Positions 42,601 to 54,090 of a stretch of 64,000 bases of DNA are shown in pieces. Numbering within the stretch: position 1 is the first letter of the stretch; every line of letters starts with the position of its first letter. The notes under the pieces were generated by a model. That model was not told the DNA's origin and made no database searches. It saw nothing but the letters and a program-made list of their open reading frames with translations. Origin of the DNA: Ophiura sarsii (taxonomy: Eukaryota > Echinodermata > Ophiuroidea > Amphilepidida > Ophiuridae); assembly GCA_035610835.1 (NCBI GenBank), contig CM069449.1:12791855-12855854 (forward strand), in the 5' to 3' direction. The position numbers and the translations under genes were made by a program.

Positions 42601-42809
42601 TGATGGCCTAAAAAACATGCGCACGTACTTGGGCATTGAAATCGTGTTGATATTACAGTTGCCCAGCCAAAAATAGGCTTAAATAAAAATTCATCGCATC
42701 CAACCGTACAATTAATTGGTTGGTCATATATAGCATGAACAATAGGAAAGCCAAAGATAAATAAGAATACAAATATTCTATCAAATGAGTACATTGTGTT
42801 GCTCATCAA
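39609..42809 (-). CDS. Leucine-rich-repeat G-protein-coupled receptor (LGR type C / GRL101-like)
   Basis: A 1066-residue intronless receptor. Residues 1-26 form a signal peptide (RIFVFLFIFGFPIVHA). A cysteine cap follows (about 34-77, CPSTCACFLG...CC), then about 22 LRRs of 24 residues (about 136-680) and a cysteine-bearing hinge (about 703-722). Seven membrane segments lie near 734-752, 763-788, 809-832, 854-876, 931-961, 981-1006 and 1018-1040. C809 and C887 can form the usual extracellular disulphide; D833-R834-F835 replaces DRY; N1033-P1034-F-L-Y1037 is the NPxxY motif. The NISISDLLMGIYML segment resembles relaxin receptors and molluscan GRL101. No LDLa module is present. It acts at the plasma membrane; ligand unknown. 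Residues 199-275 and 319-395 are near-identical, showing recent duplication of five LRRs. The upstream in-frame ATG context was not decisive; the first methionine precedes a good signal peptide. Confidence 0.92.
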   Translation of the reverse strand: MMSNTMYSFDRIFVFLFIFGFPIVHAIYDQPINCTVGCDEFLFKPIFGWATVISTRFQCPSTCACFLGHHDLTICCPNGTSSVLQVLYPSSLNRLSWRNTGLHGIDPRAFVVSKHTSPNATTVSELTTFYTLYWSSLNVLDLSTNSIVKLHPRQFEALTNLEWLYLTSNNIAEVHQQMFQGLANLRELYLSDNNIVELHPLQFEWVTDLQYLYLSYNHIAEVHPQSFQGLKCLLWLDMSDNDIVELHPLQFEGLTYLENLVLSNNNISKVHPQSFQWLTNLGELRLANNNIAELHPQWFQGLAHLIWLFMYGNNIVKLHPLQIEWGTDLQYLYLSYNHIAEVHPQSFQGLKCLLWLDMSDNDIVELHPLQFEWLTYLENLVLSNNNISEVHPQSFQGLANLWRLDMSDNNIVELYPLQFECLTNLESLVLSNNDMAEVHLQLLQGLANLRTLHMSDNDIVELHPLQFEGTTNLRYLVLSNNNIAEIHPQLFQGLANLWRLDMSDNNIVELHPLQFEWLTSLYVLHLSNNYIAELHPKLFQGLTNLHTLKLSNNDVVKIHPRQFEDANLHRLNLSSNHIEAIYSQTLQSLNRLQTIDLSNNNLNLFELPTSTQYNDLVYVSLRKNRLWKFPRGVFQNALNLKYLDISENRFNEFDAKLYFVNNSMNRLDIFDLRRNTLHEMNSDSFTYVSDSIKLLVENAATCCFVKSANCIAKIPRSQFLTCGRLLSNQHQRITMWILGIIAVISNVCTLYYRYTHRDNVNKVQLLIISNISISDLLMGIYMLLIASADTYYWNLGYFPSEAWRSSITCKVSGILSILSSETSVFLVTLLSIDRFMGIRYTFSSKRLGTSSARVAISVLWVVSVILSIISLILPMIDPDIYDVSEVCTGLPLSRRNVFETTNSKYDLELWDIDFNPTVIDTTLDTVVDTKPGMYFGIAIFSIVNFICMLIITFAYIGIFITVRQTAKNAGRNQTQKEEFRMAIKMGVIIITDMMCWLPIIILSICVQSGSLTVKPQLYTWIVTFVLPINSTINPFLYSLASVIFEFIEKIHTDKTRTVDVIALKKR

Positions 42810-43528
42810 AGGCTTAACAGAGTAAACACGTTCTGTTTCGTCACATTACAAGGTAGGTGAAGAAAGATCGGCACCTGTCGCTGGGTGCATAGACGGTCGT
42901 TGTATAGCTACGAGAAGTAAATATTTATCCAAATTATCCTTTAAAATTAATTGTGAGATATTGACGTCAATAGTAATAACGAATTCCCAATTGCGTAACT
43001 AGAAGTACATTAGTCATCAACTACATACGCAGGCATAGATGTACCTCAAGTAACTATCTCGTTGGTTAAGCGAAATAAAGATGGGTTATCCAAACTTGAT
43101 GAAAAAATACAGACTACCATAAAATACTAGTTCGCTGCACTACTTAAATCTTACAGATCTTTTCAAATCAAAGCTTTTAAAAGCAGATTAATTGACCTAT
43201 CACGCAACAAGGTTGTGAATGTTCATAGATACATGGTCATATGGTTATACAGTGTGAAACGAAAATCATTTGGCCACCAGAATGACAAACCCTTTTTTCT
43301 TCTTCGATTTTCACCGGTCTTAATATCAAAAGGTCTGAATGATTTATAAAAAATAAGATATTGTAATTAAAGTTTACTGTTCCTTGTGAACGATATAAAT
43401 AGTAGTCCGTATATACATCCAACCCTTGGTTGTATTAATCGATTAGTGGATTCCTCGAACACCGAATGTTGATCGCCATCAAATTCTTCTCAGGAAAAGG
43501 GTCCTATTATAGAGAACGAAAACAAAGA
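42810..43528. other. Region upstream of the receptor gene
   Basis: Should contain the promoter on the minus strand. No core promoter element could be assigned. No repeats recognised. Confidence 0.35.
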
Positions 43529-44818
43529 CTCATTGTTATGTTATTGATACATGCAGTTTGCAATACAAGATATATCCGTGTTTCGGATTAGATAATTATA
43601 GAAACCATCATGTCGGGAATACCACTACTATTTTTTAGATAGTGGATTACATACCTGTGTCATGATATATATTTAATAAAGTAATTCATGTTACGAATTG
43701 AGATATCACGCACCAACTGAATTGAATGTCGAACAAACTGGGTGCGTATCCCATTTCAGTGCGTTTGGCTACAACATGTTTGCAATAACTTGGAACATAC
43801 ATGTACATACACAGGGTGTATCTTTCTCCTAACTGTATACTTTTAATTGATAAAAACTAGATAAAGGTGAATAAGATGCTTCATAAAATCATTCACGGCC
43901 GGGATGATCATCAGGCCAAGATTTATTTTAGACACGATAGGCTCATTGTTAATACGAGGGGGTATCAAAAAGTTCTTGACTTCACCCAGAAGTTAAGGAG
44001 CTATATCGATGACATTTCGTCAGTGTAATCACTAGTCCTTAAAAACATTATGGTGCAAAAATGGACTCATAAGTAGGTTTACTTTTTATACAGGTGGCGC
44101 TAGATGCCAATTCCATGTAAATCAATGACGTCTCCCAACGGTGCTGTGTACATGGTAAACGATAATGGTCCAAATACGTATCCTTGTGGGTAGCCTTCCA
44201 GAGGAGTATGAGGTTTAAAATTGTTGTCATTTACAGAGATAAATTGAGACCTACGAGTGACAAATGACAAAATTTTAAAAAAAATTGAGAATAATATTCT
44301 TCTGGAAGGCGTCCTACAAAAATCAGTTATTGGACCATTAAAATTTACCATACACATCACCGTTGAAAGACGTCATTGATTTACATGGCCTTGGCATCTA
44401 GCGCCACCTGTATAAAAAGTAAACCTACTTATGAGACCATTTTTGCACCATAATGTTTTTAAGGACCAGTGATTACACTGACGAAATTTCATCGATATAG
44501 CTCCTTAACTTCTGGGTGAAGTCAAGAACTTTTTGATACCCCCTCGTATGTTATTGATACATGCAGTTTGCAATACAGGATATATCCGTGTTTCGGATTA
44601 GATATAGAAACCATCATGTCAGGAATACCACTACTTTTTTTAGATAGTGGATACATACCTGTTTCATGATATATATTTAATAAAGTAATTCATGTTACGA
44701 ATTGAGATATCACGCACCAACTGAATTGAATGTCGAACAAACTGGGTGCGTATCCCATTTCAGTGCGTTTGGCTACAACATGTTTGCAATAACTTGGAAC
44801 ATACATGTACATACACAT
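43529..44818. repeat. Partial tandem duplication, unit about 410 bp, second copy interrupted
   Basis: 43529-43816 and the stretch at about 43931-43953 continuing at 44547-44818 are nearly identical (CATTGTTA then TGTTATTGATACATGC, GATATATCCGTGTTTCGG, ATATCACGCACCAACTG, TGTACATACACA). CTCATTGTTA occurs before both copies. The mariner-type MITE at 43955-44546 sits at the start of the second copy. Segment 43820-43945 matches 38768-38892. Confidence 0.8.
43955..44546. mobile_element. 592-bp mariner-type palindromic MITE with reverse-transcriptase fragments
   Basis: The ends CGAGGGGGTATCAAAAAGTT and AACTTTTTGATACCCCCTCG are flanked by TA. The arms extend about 180 bp inward (TAAGGAGCTATATCGATGA, GGTGGCGCTAGATGCCA and complements). 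Between and into the arms, the minus strand encodes EGYPQGYVFGPLSFTMYTAP followed by LGDVIDLHG, matching the PQG-x-LGP motif of CR1/L2-type reverse transcriptase. The right arm repeats the DVIDLHG part in the opposite sense. Confidence 0.8.
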
Positions 44819-46142
44819 TAAAACGCGACAATTTTATTTTGAATTATACACGCAGTAAACAATCACCTATCAGCCTAAAATGTAGGTATGTTAGAGCTAT
44901 CTCTACTATAATATCTCATAGTCAAATCCGAGCAGTATTTGGTCAACAATTGACCTAAGTAGGCCTAATCAATAAGTTGACAGTGGGAGTCAAAAAGAAA
45001 TTGTATCGGAATATTTTGTTCCATAAAGACAAAACACATTTGACAACCAATATGAAGGCCGTATTCAAAGAGTATATTCTTCCGCTCATATGAAGAAGAA
45101 GGAAAAAGACTAACTGAAAATAACTATGCCTGTATTAATAAATGAACCCATTTTGGGAGTTGTCCACAAAAATGATTAATCCGTTGAAATTGTCCGTGTA
45201 AGTGAAGAGCTGAGAGTACAGATTCATTCAAATGCAAAATATATTTATAAACAAGATATTCAAAGATCATAATCTTCTACTCATCTTAAAAAAAGAATTA
45301 CAGGAATTGCCACTTGCTATCAAGAGTTATGCCTGTTTTAATATATAAACCCATTCTGGTACCTGTTCACAAAATGATAAATCCTTTAAAATTGTCCGTC
45401 AATGGTCTAAGTCAAGAGCTAAGAAGAGTACAGATTCATTTCAATTTAAATTCAAAATATGTTTATTTGGACACTCGATACTCATACACAGAGATAAGTT
45501 TAAAGTATAAATAAAATCATTATTTAGTGATACGAATAGTTGTTTTTTTTCTCTCAAAAGAACTCAATTCATTGAGCTGTCAACGGAGTTCTTAATGAAA
45601 ACAAACCGAACAGAAACATTGAAAACTTCAATCTCATTCCAGAGAGAAATAGATTTACACCCGGATTTACATGTATTCCTCATAATTTAAAAAAACACGA
45701 AATCAGACAAAATCAGGTATTTGTTAGCCACAGATAATGGATTAGCTGGTGTCGGGTCTCTGGAGTACTTGAAAAGGTGAAATATATTTTAACCCTTACA
45801 TACGAAAAGTATATTTTTGGGCTGGAGTGTGAGTTTAGGAAGCGAATTGGTCATAATGCAACGTCCACTCTGCACTAGACATTACAGAATAAATGTTGCA
45901 TTTCGAAGGTGTGTCAATTTATTGGATGATATTACTCACAAATTACTTCGAGATACTCAAAACATTGGGTAACATAATGTTTACAGTTTTAACTGGTTTT
46001 CTTTATCTTTGGAAACAAAGTGTTGAGCTTTTTATGATACATCCTGTGTATCAGTGTATGCAATAATCAAACCGGAATAAAACTATTTGAACTTATAATC
46101 ATGATAATTGGTCAGCCATATGGAGATAATAGGCTATACATA
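44819..46142. repeat. Gene-free DNA including a diverged tandem pair at about 45040-45465
   Basis: The two roughly 220-bp copies share GTATTCAAAGA/ATATTCAAAGA-TC, TATGCCTGT-TTAAT, AACCCATT-TGG, TTGTCC-CAAAAATGAT-like and AGAGTACAGATTCATT. Function unknown. Confidence 0.55.
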
Positions 46143-46550
46143 GAGCATGTTTCTGCTGGGGCTAATAAACGCTAAGTTTCAATCGGTTAGTTTTTAATCC
46201 CCACTGTTTCTACTCGCGAAAAGTTACCGCTAAGTTTATCGATCCTAGTCGATGGGCCACGACATTTGACCCTTTTGTAATACCAAACAATGCCACCACA
46301 CCTGGAAAAGATTGCTTCACAATAATGTGTATAACCCAGCGTGACACGATTCACGGCGCTAACCGCTAAGAATCGCCTTTCTGTTTCTATTGGGTTTATT
46401 GCCGATTATTGCCGATTATTGCCGATTCCAAACCTGGTTTGTAACGTTTTTTGGGATTACCAAAAATACCGATTATTGCCGGGTTCTGCCTGTTTCTACT
46501 GGGAAAACTTAGCGTTTATTAGCGGTTTCTTCCCCAGCAGAAACACGCTC
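46143..46550. mobile_element. MITE copy A with GTTTCTACTGGGG-type ends
   Basis: The left end GAGCATGTTTCTGCTGGGG and the right end CCCCAGCAGAAACACGCTC are inverted repeats with ATA outside each. The interior repeats TTGCCGATTA three times and AACGCTAAG words. Confidence 0.7.
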
Positions 46551-46686
46551 ATAGTCTCGTATTCGGAATGCCAATTAAATGTTCCGCTCTATGTGCTCGG
46601 AGCTGACCAAATCACATTGATCCGTGGAATCGATCTTGAAGGCACACTTCAAATGAGGATATAATAACGTAGTATTGCATTGCATA

Positions 46687-47058
46687 GAGGGTGTTTCTAC
46701 TGGGGAACTAAACGTTGATTACCGGTAAGTTTGCCCAGTTGAAACAGCCAGATACCGTTAAGAATCGGTATTTTTTGTAACCGCAAAAATCAGGTTTTGA
46801 AACGGCAAGTTGATTAATCTTACCGTTATGTTCTGTGAACCGTGTGCTGGATTACACACATTGTGAGGCAATCTTTTTCAGGTGGGTCGGGATTGCTTGG
46901 TATAACAAAAGGTCAAATGTCGTGGCCCGTCGGACTAGCATCGATAAACTTAGCGGCAACTTTTCACGAGTAGAAACAGGGGGGTTTAAAAATATACCGG
47001 TAAATCTTACCGTTTAATCTTACCGTTAACTTTGCAGTGCCCCAGTAGAAACACGCTC
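46687..47058. mobile_element. MITE copy B of the same family, opposite orientation
   Basis: The ends GAGGGTGTTTCTACTGGGG and CCCCAGTAGAAACACGCTC are flanked by ATA. Its right half is the complement of the left half of copy A (GGTCAAATGTCGTGGCCC, AGTAGAAACAG), so the two copies were inserted head to head about 136 bp apart. Confidence 0.7.
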
Positions 47059-47221
47059 ATACACTTTATAACATACAAGCAGGGGATAAAGGATGAGAAT
47101 GTTACTTTGATAGAATCATAATAGTTCAATGCAATTAGTATTTGCTTTGAAAAATCTGAAATGTTTCTTATGAATCCAATATTTCTAATATTCAGTTGGA
47201 ACAGTATAAACAATAATAATC

Positions 47222-47342
47222 ATCCACTTACTTCTAAAAATATCGACTCTTACTTCTAAAAATATCAACGCTTACTTCTAAAAATATCAACTTTTACTTC
47301 TAAAGATATCGACTCTTACTTCCCAAAAAATACCGACTCATG
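47222..47342. repeat. Minisatellite of about 23-25 bp, five units
   Basis: TTACTTCTAAAAATATCGAC repeats with CAACGC, CAACTT and CGACTC variations. Confidence 0.8.
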
Positions 47343-48402
47343 ATCTGATTAAAATAAGCTTCGAAAAATATCATCTTCCAAAGTATTAATTTCTAAAACC
47401 ATAATTTAAATATGGAGTTACTAAATACCCCATAATTCCAAATTAAAAAATAGCACAAACCTAAGAATAATTAATTATGTTAGTTGTATAAATCATCATT
47501 TATCAATTTTAATACATAACTTAAACACTGGAGGTACCAAAATATTCTCATAATCTGAAGTCAAATGAAGCTTTAACCTAACAATAACAAAATTATAAAG
47601 TTTTCATTTAGTTCATTATTCAACAAAACAATTTATTATTCGTCCAATCCATCATAGTCAATTCTTTGGGGGGAAATACAAACATAATACAATTCACGTT
47701 ACCCGCCTCACCCTATAACATAAAGGCCGAAAAAGGAAAGTAAAAAACATAATACATCAATGAATATGGAAGAAATAAATTTAACCTCAAAAAAAAATCT
47801 TGATTTCTCTTTTTATTTTGTCCCAAAGTAAAAGAGATTTTGTATCAAGACCCCTTTTCCAACCGACGTTAAATTGCATAAAACTAAGTATTCAGCAAAA
47901 CACAATACTTGACCGGACATTGGACCTCACACTGGACCTCACATCAACCTAAACCCTATCCAACCCCCGCTACCATCATAGCCTATCTCCACGCCCAACC
48001 ACGCCCAAACACCACCCATCCAACCTCCACCACACCCAGCCATCCTCCACCCCCAGCCATATCATATCCACCATGCGGTTTATAGGTGTAGGCTAATGTG
48101 TAAGGGCAGATAAAGTATAAGAATTTTGTTTTTATATTTATTGATCAAAATTATACTTGATATTCATGCTAGTTCCCCTATGAGAAAAGCTAAAAGCGTA
48201 TCGTGAAAATAAAACGCATACAAAATTTGAGTTGAAAGCTAGAGTGCCCTACTTATAATCTCGTGACTGATTATCCATGAATATCAACCAATTTATATTT
48301 AGATTTATACTGGTTATTACAATAGGAAATTGGGTCACGCATGATTTTGAAGAAAAAAGCTACGAAATCGCATCGTTATATCGTATGCGCCCATAATACA
48401 GT
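47343..48402. other. Gene-free stretch
   Basis: AT-rich, with a short C-rich block at about 47930-48065 (ACCACCCATCC, CCTCCACC words). Nothing coding. Confidence 0.4.
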
Positions 48403-48478
48403 GCTCACAAACAACTTACTACGTTCTAATATTGTTTTATGCTCACAAACAACTTACAACGTTCTAATATTGTTTTAT
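48403..48478. repeat. Two tandem 38-bp units
   Basis: GCTCACAAACAACTTAC followed by ACGTTCTAATATTGTTTTAT occurs twice with a single difference. Confidence 0.9.
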
Positions 48479-50940
48479 GATTCTAAAACAACAGCTTCCA
48501 CATAAATACTACATTTGTTAGTTTAGTCCGTCTTTAGTTTCAGATTTGTGCACTCGGGGAATGGGTGACGGGTATGAGTGTAGATAGACAGAAATTTGAT
48601 CAATAGACACATACCCGATACCCATCATACTATCAATATTATCGATGATTTGATTGATTGTTAATACACTGAGAACTAACTTTAAATTGCACGTTGCCAT
48701 GCTCTTTGAGCGGTAGTCTCCTTCATCATCATGTAATCGGTAAGTCACTTGTCGTGTGTAATATCTCAAATCAAAGAGGAAAACATGCACAGCGGCTAAG
48801 ATGTATAATCCACTACAATTAATATCCCTCACTCACATTCTATAAAAATCCCCATTTAATATATGCAGTGGTAGGGTATACTAAAGGAACTTCCTCAGTT
48901 TTATGATTTGATACTTTGGAAGGAGGTATATGATTACAAGAATTTTGAGTCTTTTTCATCACTTAATTTTTTCCGCACCGTATACTATCTACCATGTTTA
49001 CAGCGTATTCCTCATTGACACCAGAACTAGTTCGGGTATCACGAGGAAGATAACGATACAAATGATGAGCTATTTAAGGATTATATGAAAATAGCTGTCG
49101 CTGAAAATGTAATATCGGTACACACTATTTACTTCAACTTTGCATATCCTCTACACAAATACCTTACATTTGGGTCACAGGGTAGTAACCAGAGGAGGAT
49201 GAAGGCTTGCCCGCTTGACACACCCTCCCTGCCAAATACGTCAAAATGTATGCTTATATTGAATAATTATAATTAACCACTTACGCCCCTGATAGCAAGC
49301 TTAGCTCACACTTGCGCGCTCGAAATGGAAAGCCTTACCTATTGCCATTTTTGAAACATTTATTTGTATACCGATTCGTAAGCAACTTGGTTAACATCTT
49401 GGTGAGATGTTTCGATCGACAATTATTGTTTATAGTTTAATTTTGTAAGATAAAAGAAATAAAAAAATAACCCCCAGTCAACTATTATGATGTAGGGGTG
49501 CACGACCAACGAATTTCCAAAGAATTTCCGAACACCCCTTAAACGCTTATGCGGCCTCTGAAGCCACAATTCTCTTTTTTAAGAATATTGTGTATTTTTC
49601 CACAATTTGACCCCTAACGCGCAAATACAGTGAGTGAGTACTCTAGTGCTTGTAGATGGTCGATTTTAGAGCTCTTATGCGTTATTTACGCACAGCATGA
49701 ACTGTTTAAATTAAACACACACAACCTTATTATACTCCACTATGAACTGAAAGTTAATACAGGAGTTTGTTGTTTTTGTTTCTATGGACCGACTATCATT
49801 TTCGAATTACTCGAAAACTAATCGACCTATTCCAACCAGAATCGGTATACGTGATTTTTTTCTCGACATGCGTTACGACTCCGCTTTTCGGAACAAAATA
49901 CGCGCTTGAATTTTTGTTACCGTGGATATAGCTTATCTCATATTATCTAATATTATCTCCCCTATTGAAAACAATGGGAAAACACTCCCGATGTGATATC
50001 TCAAACACGAATTGAGCTTTTGCACTGACAATTGGCACACAGGTTGATGACTACAATAGTTTGAATTAATGTGCCACTCGGGAAATGTTGACCATTTCCA
50101 TGGCAACGGGAGCAATTCTCGTCAAAAAATACCAAATTTCACTGGTTTCCTTGGAAACCATGCACAAACAAAATGAGTTGAATTCATAAAAATATGCACA
50201 TGCATATATATAGCTTCATGCCAGGTTTTGGAATCACACATGCAAAAATGAGTGCTTTAGAGCTCATTTTGTTATTTTTCACTATTGGTCGTCACGGTTA
50301 CCCGACAAGCGACGTCACACATTTTAAGCGAACCGACCTGAACCGACAATTTGTGGAATAGAACCGACGCTCACAATTTGGTTCCATTCGCTCAATTCGT
50401 TCCGAAGATATCGTGCCCGACAAGGTTTTGGCCCTGAATCGGCTTGCTGATAGTCTGCTATATAGGCTTAATTGTGGCAATTTTCGTGGTACCGTAATGT
50501 TCGCGCTTACAGTTTACCATGACATGCCTCACAACTGCGGTTTTCAAATACAAATTGTGGGTAGGTAATAAAGAGGTTTCATCATTTATTTCAAATCAAA
50601 TTTAAGGATGTTTTTATCTGGGGTTCACAACATATTGCTTGCCATATTGGCCCTGATTGTATAAGAAAACTTGTCCATACTTGTGGTGACTGTACTGAGG
50701 TACAGGGGAATGCACCATCAGCCTATAACCATTAAATTGGATTAAAATAATGTGATATTATGACATGGCTGATTGTGACAACATCCATCTAGTCTAGTCA
50801 TAAATAAGGATGTTCCATGCATGCCCACCAACAAATAATAATAATATTTGCCCTTTTTGGCAATTGGGAACAAAAAACAACAACAATTAAGAAGATACAC
50901 ACTCACTCTCAAGTCTCAATGATGAATAAATTCTATCATC
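48479..50940. other. Gene-free region
   Basis: I looked for exons with splice sites on both strands and found none I could support. No strong repeats. Confidence 0.35.
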
Positions 50941-51022
50941 AAATTGCTTATTTTACTTCCAATTCCAAGCGATGGTTTATAAAATTGCTTATTTTACTTC
51001 CAATTCCAAGCGATGGTTTATA
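50941..51022. repeat. Two tandem 41-bp units
   Basis: AAATTGCTTATTTTACTTCC followed by AATTCCAAGCGATGGTTTAT occurs twice exactly. Confidence 0.9.
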
Positions 51023-51340
51023 ATGCATTCCGAACTGTACATTGAATTACCGATTAGTATTCAGACTCAAAGAGATTCAGATCAGATTATGAATCAATGG
51101 ATAAGCTTATTATAAATTTGTTTCAATAATAGGTTACTGTAACTAACTCTCGGATTCTATCGAAAACTTCATTTCATGCCTCTGTAAAAGCACACTGGTT
51201 AGTAGGCATATGTATAACAAAATGTTGTCAAATTCTAGACAAAACTTTAATTATATTGACATTATTATATTGTCCCGCGCCAGGTTTGTTTGTTTGCTAT
51301 AAGGTAGCACGAAACTAATTCGCTCCCCTGCAGAGGCTTT

Positions 51341-52063
51341 ACAAATGTGACCCAACACACAGATAGTCATGAGTAAATGAGGCGGAATGCGGCAGTAGCT
51401 AATTTGATTTAAGAGCACAAATGTGGGACAAGGTCAAAATAATTCAAATTCTGAACAAGTCATATTTCTGACTTTTTATACATCTTGTATCTAACCAATG
51501 ACTCAAATTCATGGAAATAATAAGTTAAAAAATACATTTTGAGGTATTTAATTTGTATTAATCCATTGATTTGTTAATAAAAACCAAAACTTTAATTTCC
51601 CATAACTTGACAATTTGTATTTGAGGTTTTGAGACAAAAGAGATTTTCAAATATCTGTAACTTTGGTTAGGAATGTCATATGACATTGACGTTGGTACCA
51701 ACATGTCCCTTAACATATGAAGAGCTTTGTTGCAAAAGGGCCACCAGACCACCCCGACCGACATGTTAATCATTTTGCATTAGTAAATTTGTATTCATGG
51801 AAGTCCATGGAATTAATCAAATTATTGTATGGCTGTGTGACTTGGATTAGTGCATCCATGCACGCCAATTGAGGCACCAACAATATAAGCCACCTTCCAC
51901 ATAATGAATAGCCATCCATTTAATAATGCAAAATGAGTAAAAAGGCAGAAGTGGATGTAGGCCCTTTTGCAAAACAGCTCTTCATATACATATTATCATG
52001 ATATCAATAACTTAATATTCATATTTCCCTCATTGTCATTTACTCGCGTTGGGTCACAAATGT
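51341..52063. mobile_element. Nested inverted-repeat element
   Basis: ACAAATGTGACCCAACAC...GAGTAAATGA pairs with TCATTTACTCGCGTTGGGTCACAAATGT. Inside, ATATGAAGAGCTTTGTTGCAAAAGGGCC (about 51715) pairs with GGCCCTTTTGCAAAACAGCTCTTCATAT (about 51960). Target duplication unclear; no reading frame. Confidence 0.6.
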
Positions 52064-53514
52064 CGGCCTATTAAAACCGCTCTATTTCAAAAATCATTCG
52101 ATCAATTTTTATGAGAATTTGCAATCTTATGCCATTAACGCTTATTTATAACATATATGAATATCAAGCGAGGCCAATTGTAGTAAATTACGTCACTTGT
52201 GACGTCTATTGTCAGTCCTCAGGCTCGGATGCACGATGGCGGTAAATCGGCGGATAGAAATATAATAAAGCTCAAATCATCCCGTTTTTTACAAACTTCA
52301 CGTACATATTCCACACAACACATGAATGCAACATTCGAGAGGACAACACCAGCTAATATGTCGATCTCGCACACTTTTGTGCTTGATAGGAACTATTGCT
52401 GTACTCAATTTTTTTGCCGGAAGTGGATTTCTAGACTGAATTAGTTGTGTGCGCCCATAATTAAAAACGGCCTGTGAGCGTGACACAAGGGAACACACTA
52501 CTTCATTCGTTATTCATGACTTCCCTTACGTACAGCAGGCAATTCAAATCGCTCTAAATCCATGTAGCTCGTGATCTAATTAATAAAATGTTTATGTATT
52601 TTATCATCTTTTTATAAATTTATAACTGAAAATCAACCCGAAATTGCTGTCAATATTCTTAGATATAATAAACCGACAAAATTTAACGTTGTAATTTTGT
52701 GGTATCATCGGCTCTCATAAGTGCATGCACTGTGTGTAAATCGGCCGGTAACATAATATTTTAGCCAACATTTATGTTTTCCTTCTTGTGGCGGGAGTAA
52801 ACAGGGGGAGTCACACGGTTTTGACTTGACAAAAAAGGGTCACACGTTTTTTCCTATTCATGAGGATTTTTTTTTTTATTGTAGAACCACAATATTTGGA
52901 GTTGGGATTACCTTGGATTTAATCACAATGAATTTAGTTTAACACAAATTAGGATGGTTTCGAGGATTGTTTTCATCTAAAATTGGTTTGCCTCTTGAAA
53001 AGCAACCCTGCTATTTTTATCTTTTTCATTTTTTTACAATGATATCACTGGACTATCCATTCAAGCAAAGCAACCCTTAGGGAGTGTTCATAACTACTTT
53101 GGTGGGCGGGTTGTAAATGTTAGAGCCTCGGACATTTTTTTCTTGACCCCGCCCACCCCCCCCCCCCCCCAACACCGTTAATTTTGTCTTGCCCCCTTTT
53201 TATGGAGATTTTGTTTCTTGATCCCCCTCTATGTCTAAGTTACCGAGCATTATTAGATTCGACCACATACAAAATTGTAAATATGTGGGTTATTTTGTGC
53301 GCGAAGCGTAGACAAATGTGGACCTTTTTTGTGCGCGTGAAGCGTCAAAAAAAATTGGACTTTTTGTTTGACCCCCCCCCCCCCCCCCCCCCCCCTATTA
53401 AGTACCAATTTGTTGTGATCCCTGTTTGGGGATTGTTTTCTTCTTCTGATCCCCATCCAATTTCCTCCATCTGATTGTCCATGGGATTTTGTTGACATGT
53501 TAATAGTCCGGGGG
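52064..53514. other. Gene-free region with C homopolymers
   Basis: Runs of 15 C (53156-53170) and 24 C (53372-53395). A 10-C block is flanked by CTTGACCCC-type sequence. No gene supported. Confidence 0.4.
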
Positions 53515-53539
53515 TAGGCCTACTCGCCTATTACGGTAT

Positions 53540-53780
53540 ACTGGGATGTGCCGCTCTAATGGGTCGCTTTTTTGCAAAAAAATCCCTAAACAGGGGTATG
53601 ATTTTGTGCTGGAAAATCCCTAATAAGGGGGACACTTTTTACAAATGGGTATATTTTCGCGAAAATTTACGAAAATTGGGTCTATTTTATACTATAATTA
53701 GCAAAAATTGAGTCTATATTGAAGCAAAATCCTTACAAATGGGTACCGTGTTTTCCAAAATCACCCCCCCCCCCCCCCCG
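53540..53780. repeat. GTGCCGC-type dispersed repeat ending in a 16-C run
   Basis: ATGTGCCGCTCTAATGGGTCGC, then AAAATCCCTAA, AAATGGGTA and CCAAAATCACCCC. Related to 10936-11090 and 57900-58145. Confidence 0.5.
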
Positions 53781-53929
53781 GTGTTAATGGTGGAGTATTT
53801 GTTCTCTTTGAGTACCTTTCTTGTTACCTTTTTTTGGTCACGCATGCTTACAGTGTAATAGTTACCCCCTCCAAATTTCCGCAGTTAACCTCACTTTTTT
53901 AATCTTTTGAAAGTGTATTTTATCGAGTT

Positions 53930-54090
53930 ATATATTTGTATTGATTATCAGGTTTTGGTTTGTTTTAGTATGTATTAGTTATATTGATTGTTAACATTTT
54001 CTGTATTGTTTGAGATTTATTTTTGTGCAGCGCCTTAGGCTGTTTACATCGTAAGCGCTTAATAAGACCCGTGTATTATTATTATTATTT
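53930..54090 (+). mobile_element. 3' tail of a non-LTR retrotransposon (L2/CR1-like)
   Basis: Ends GTGCAGCGCCTTAGGC...GTAAGCGCTTAATAAGACCC followed by ATT repeats. A GCGC...microsatellite tail of this kind is usual for L2/CR1-like elements. No coding part is attached. Confidence 0.45.

Noticed and set aside
43529..44818. LTR retrotransposon with 280-bp LTRs
   Set aside because: Apparent TG...CA ends, but no primer-binding site, polypurine tract or target duplication, and CTCATTGTTA precedes both copies, which fits a tandem duplication.
48518..48832. 104-codon minus-strand frame
   Set aside because: No domain, no homologous look, ordinary AT-rich composition; could be chance.
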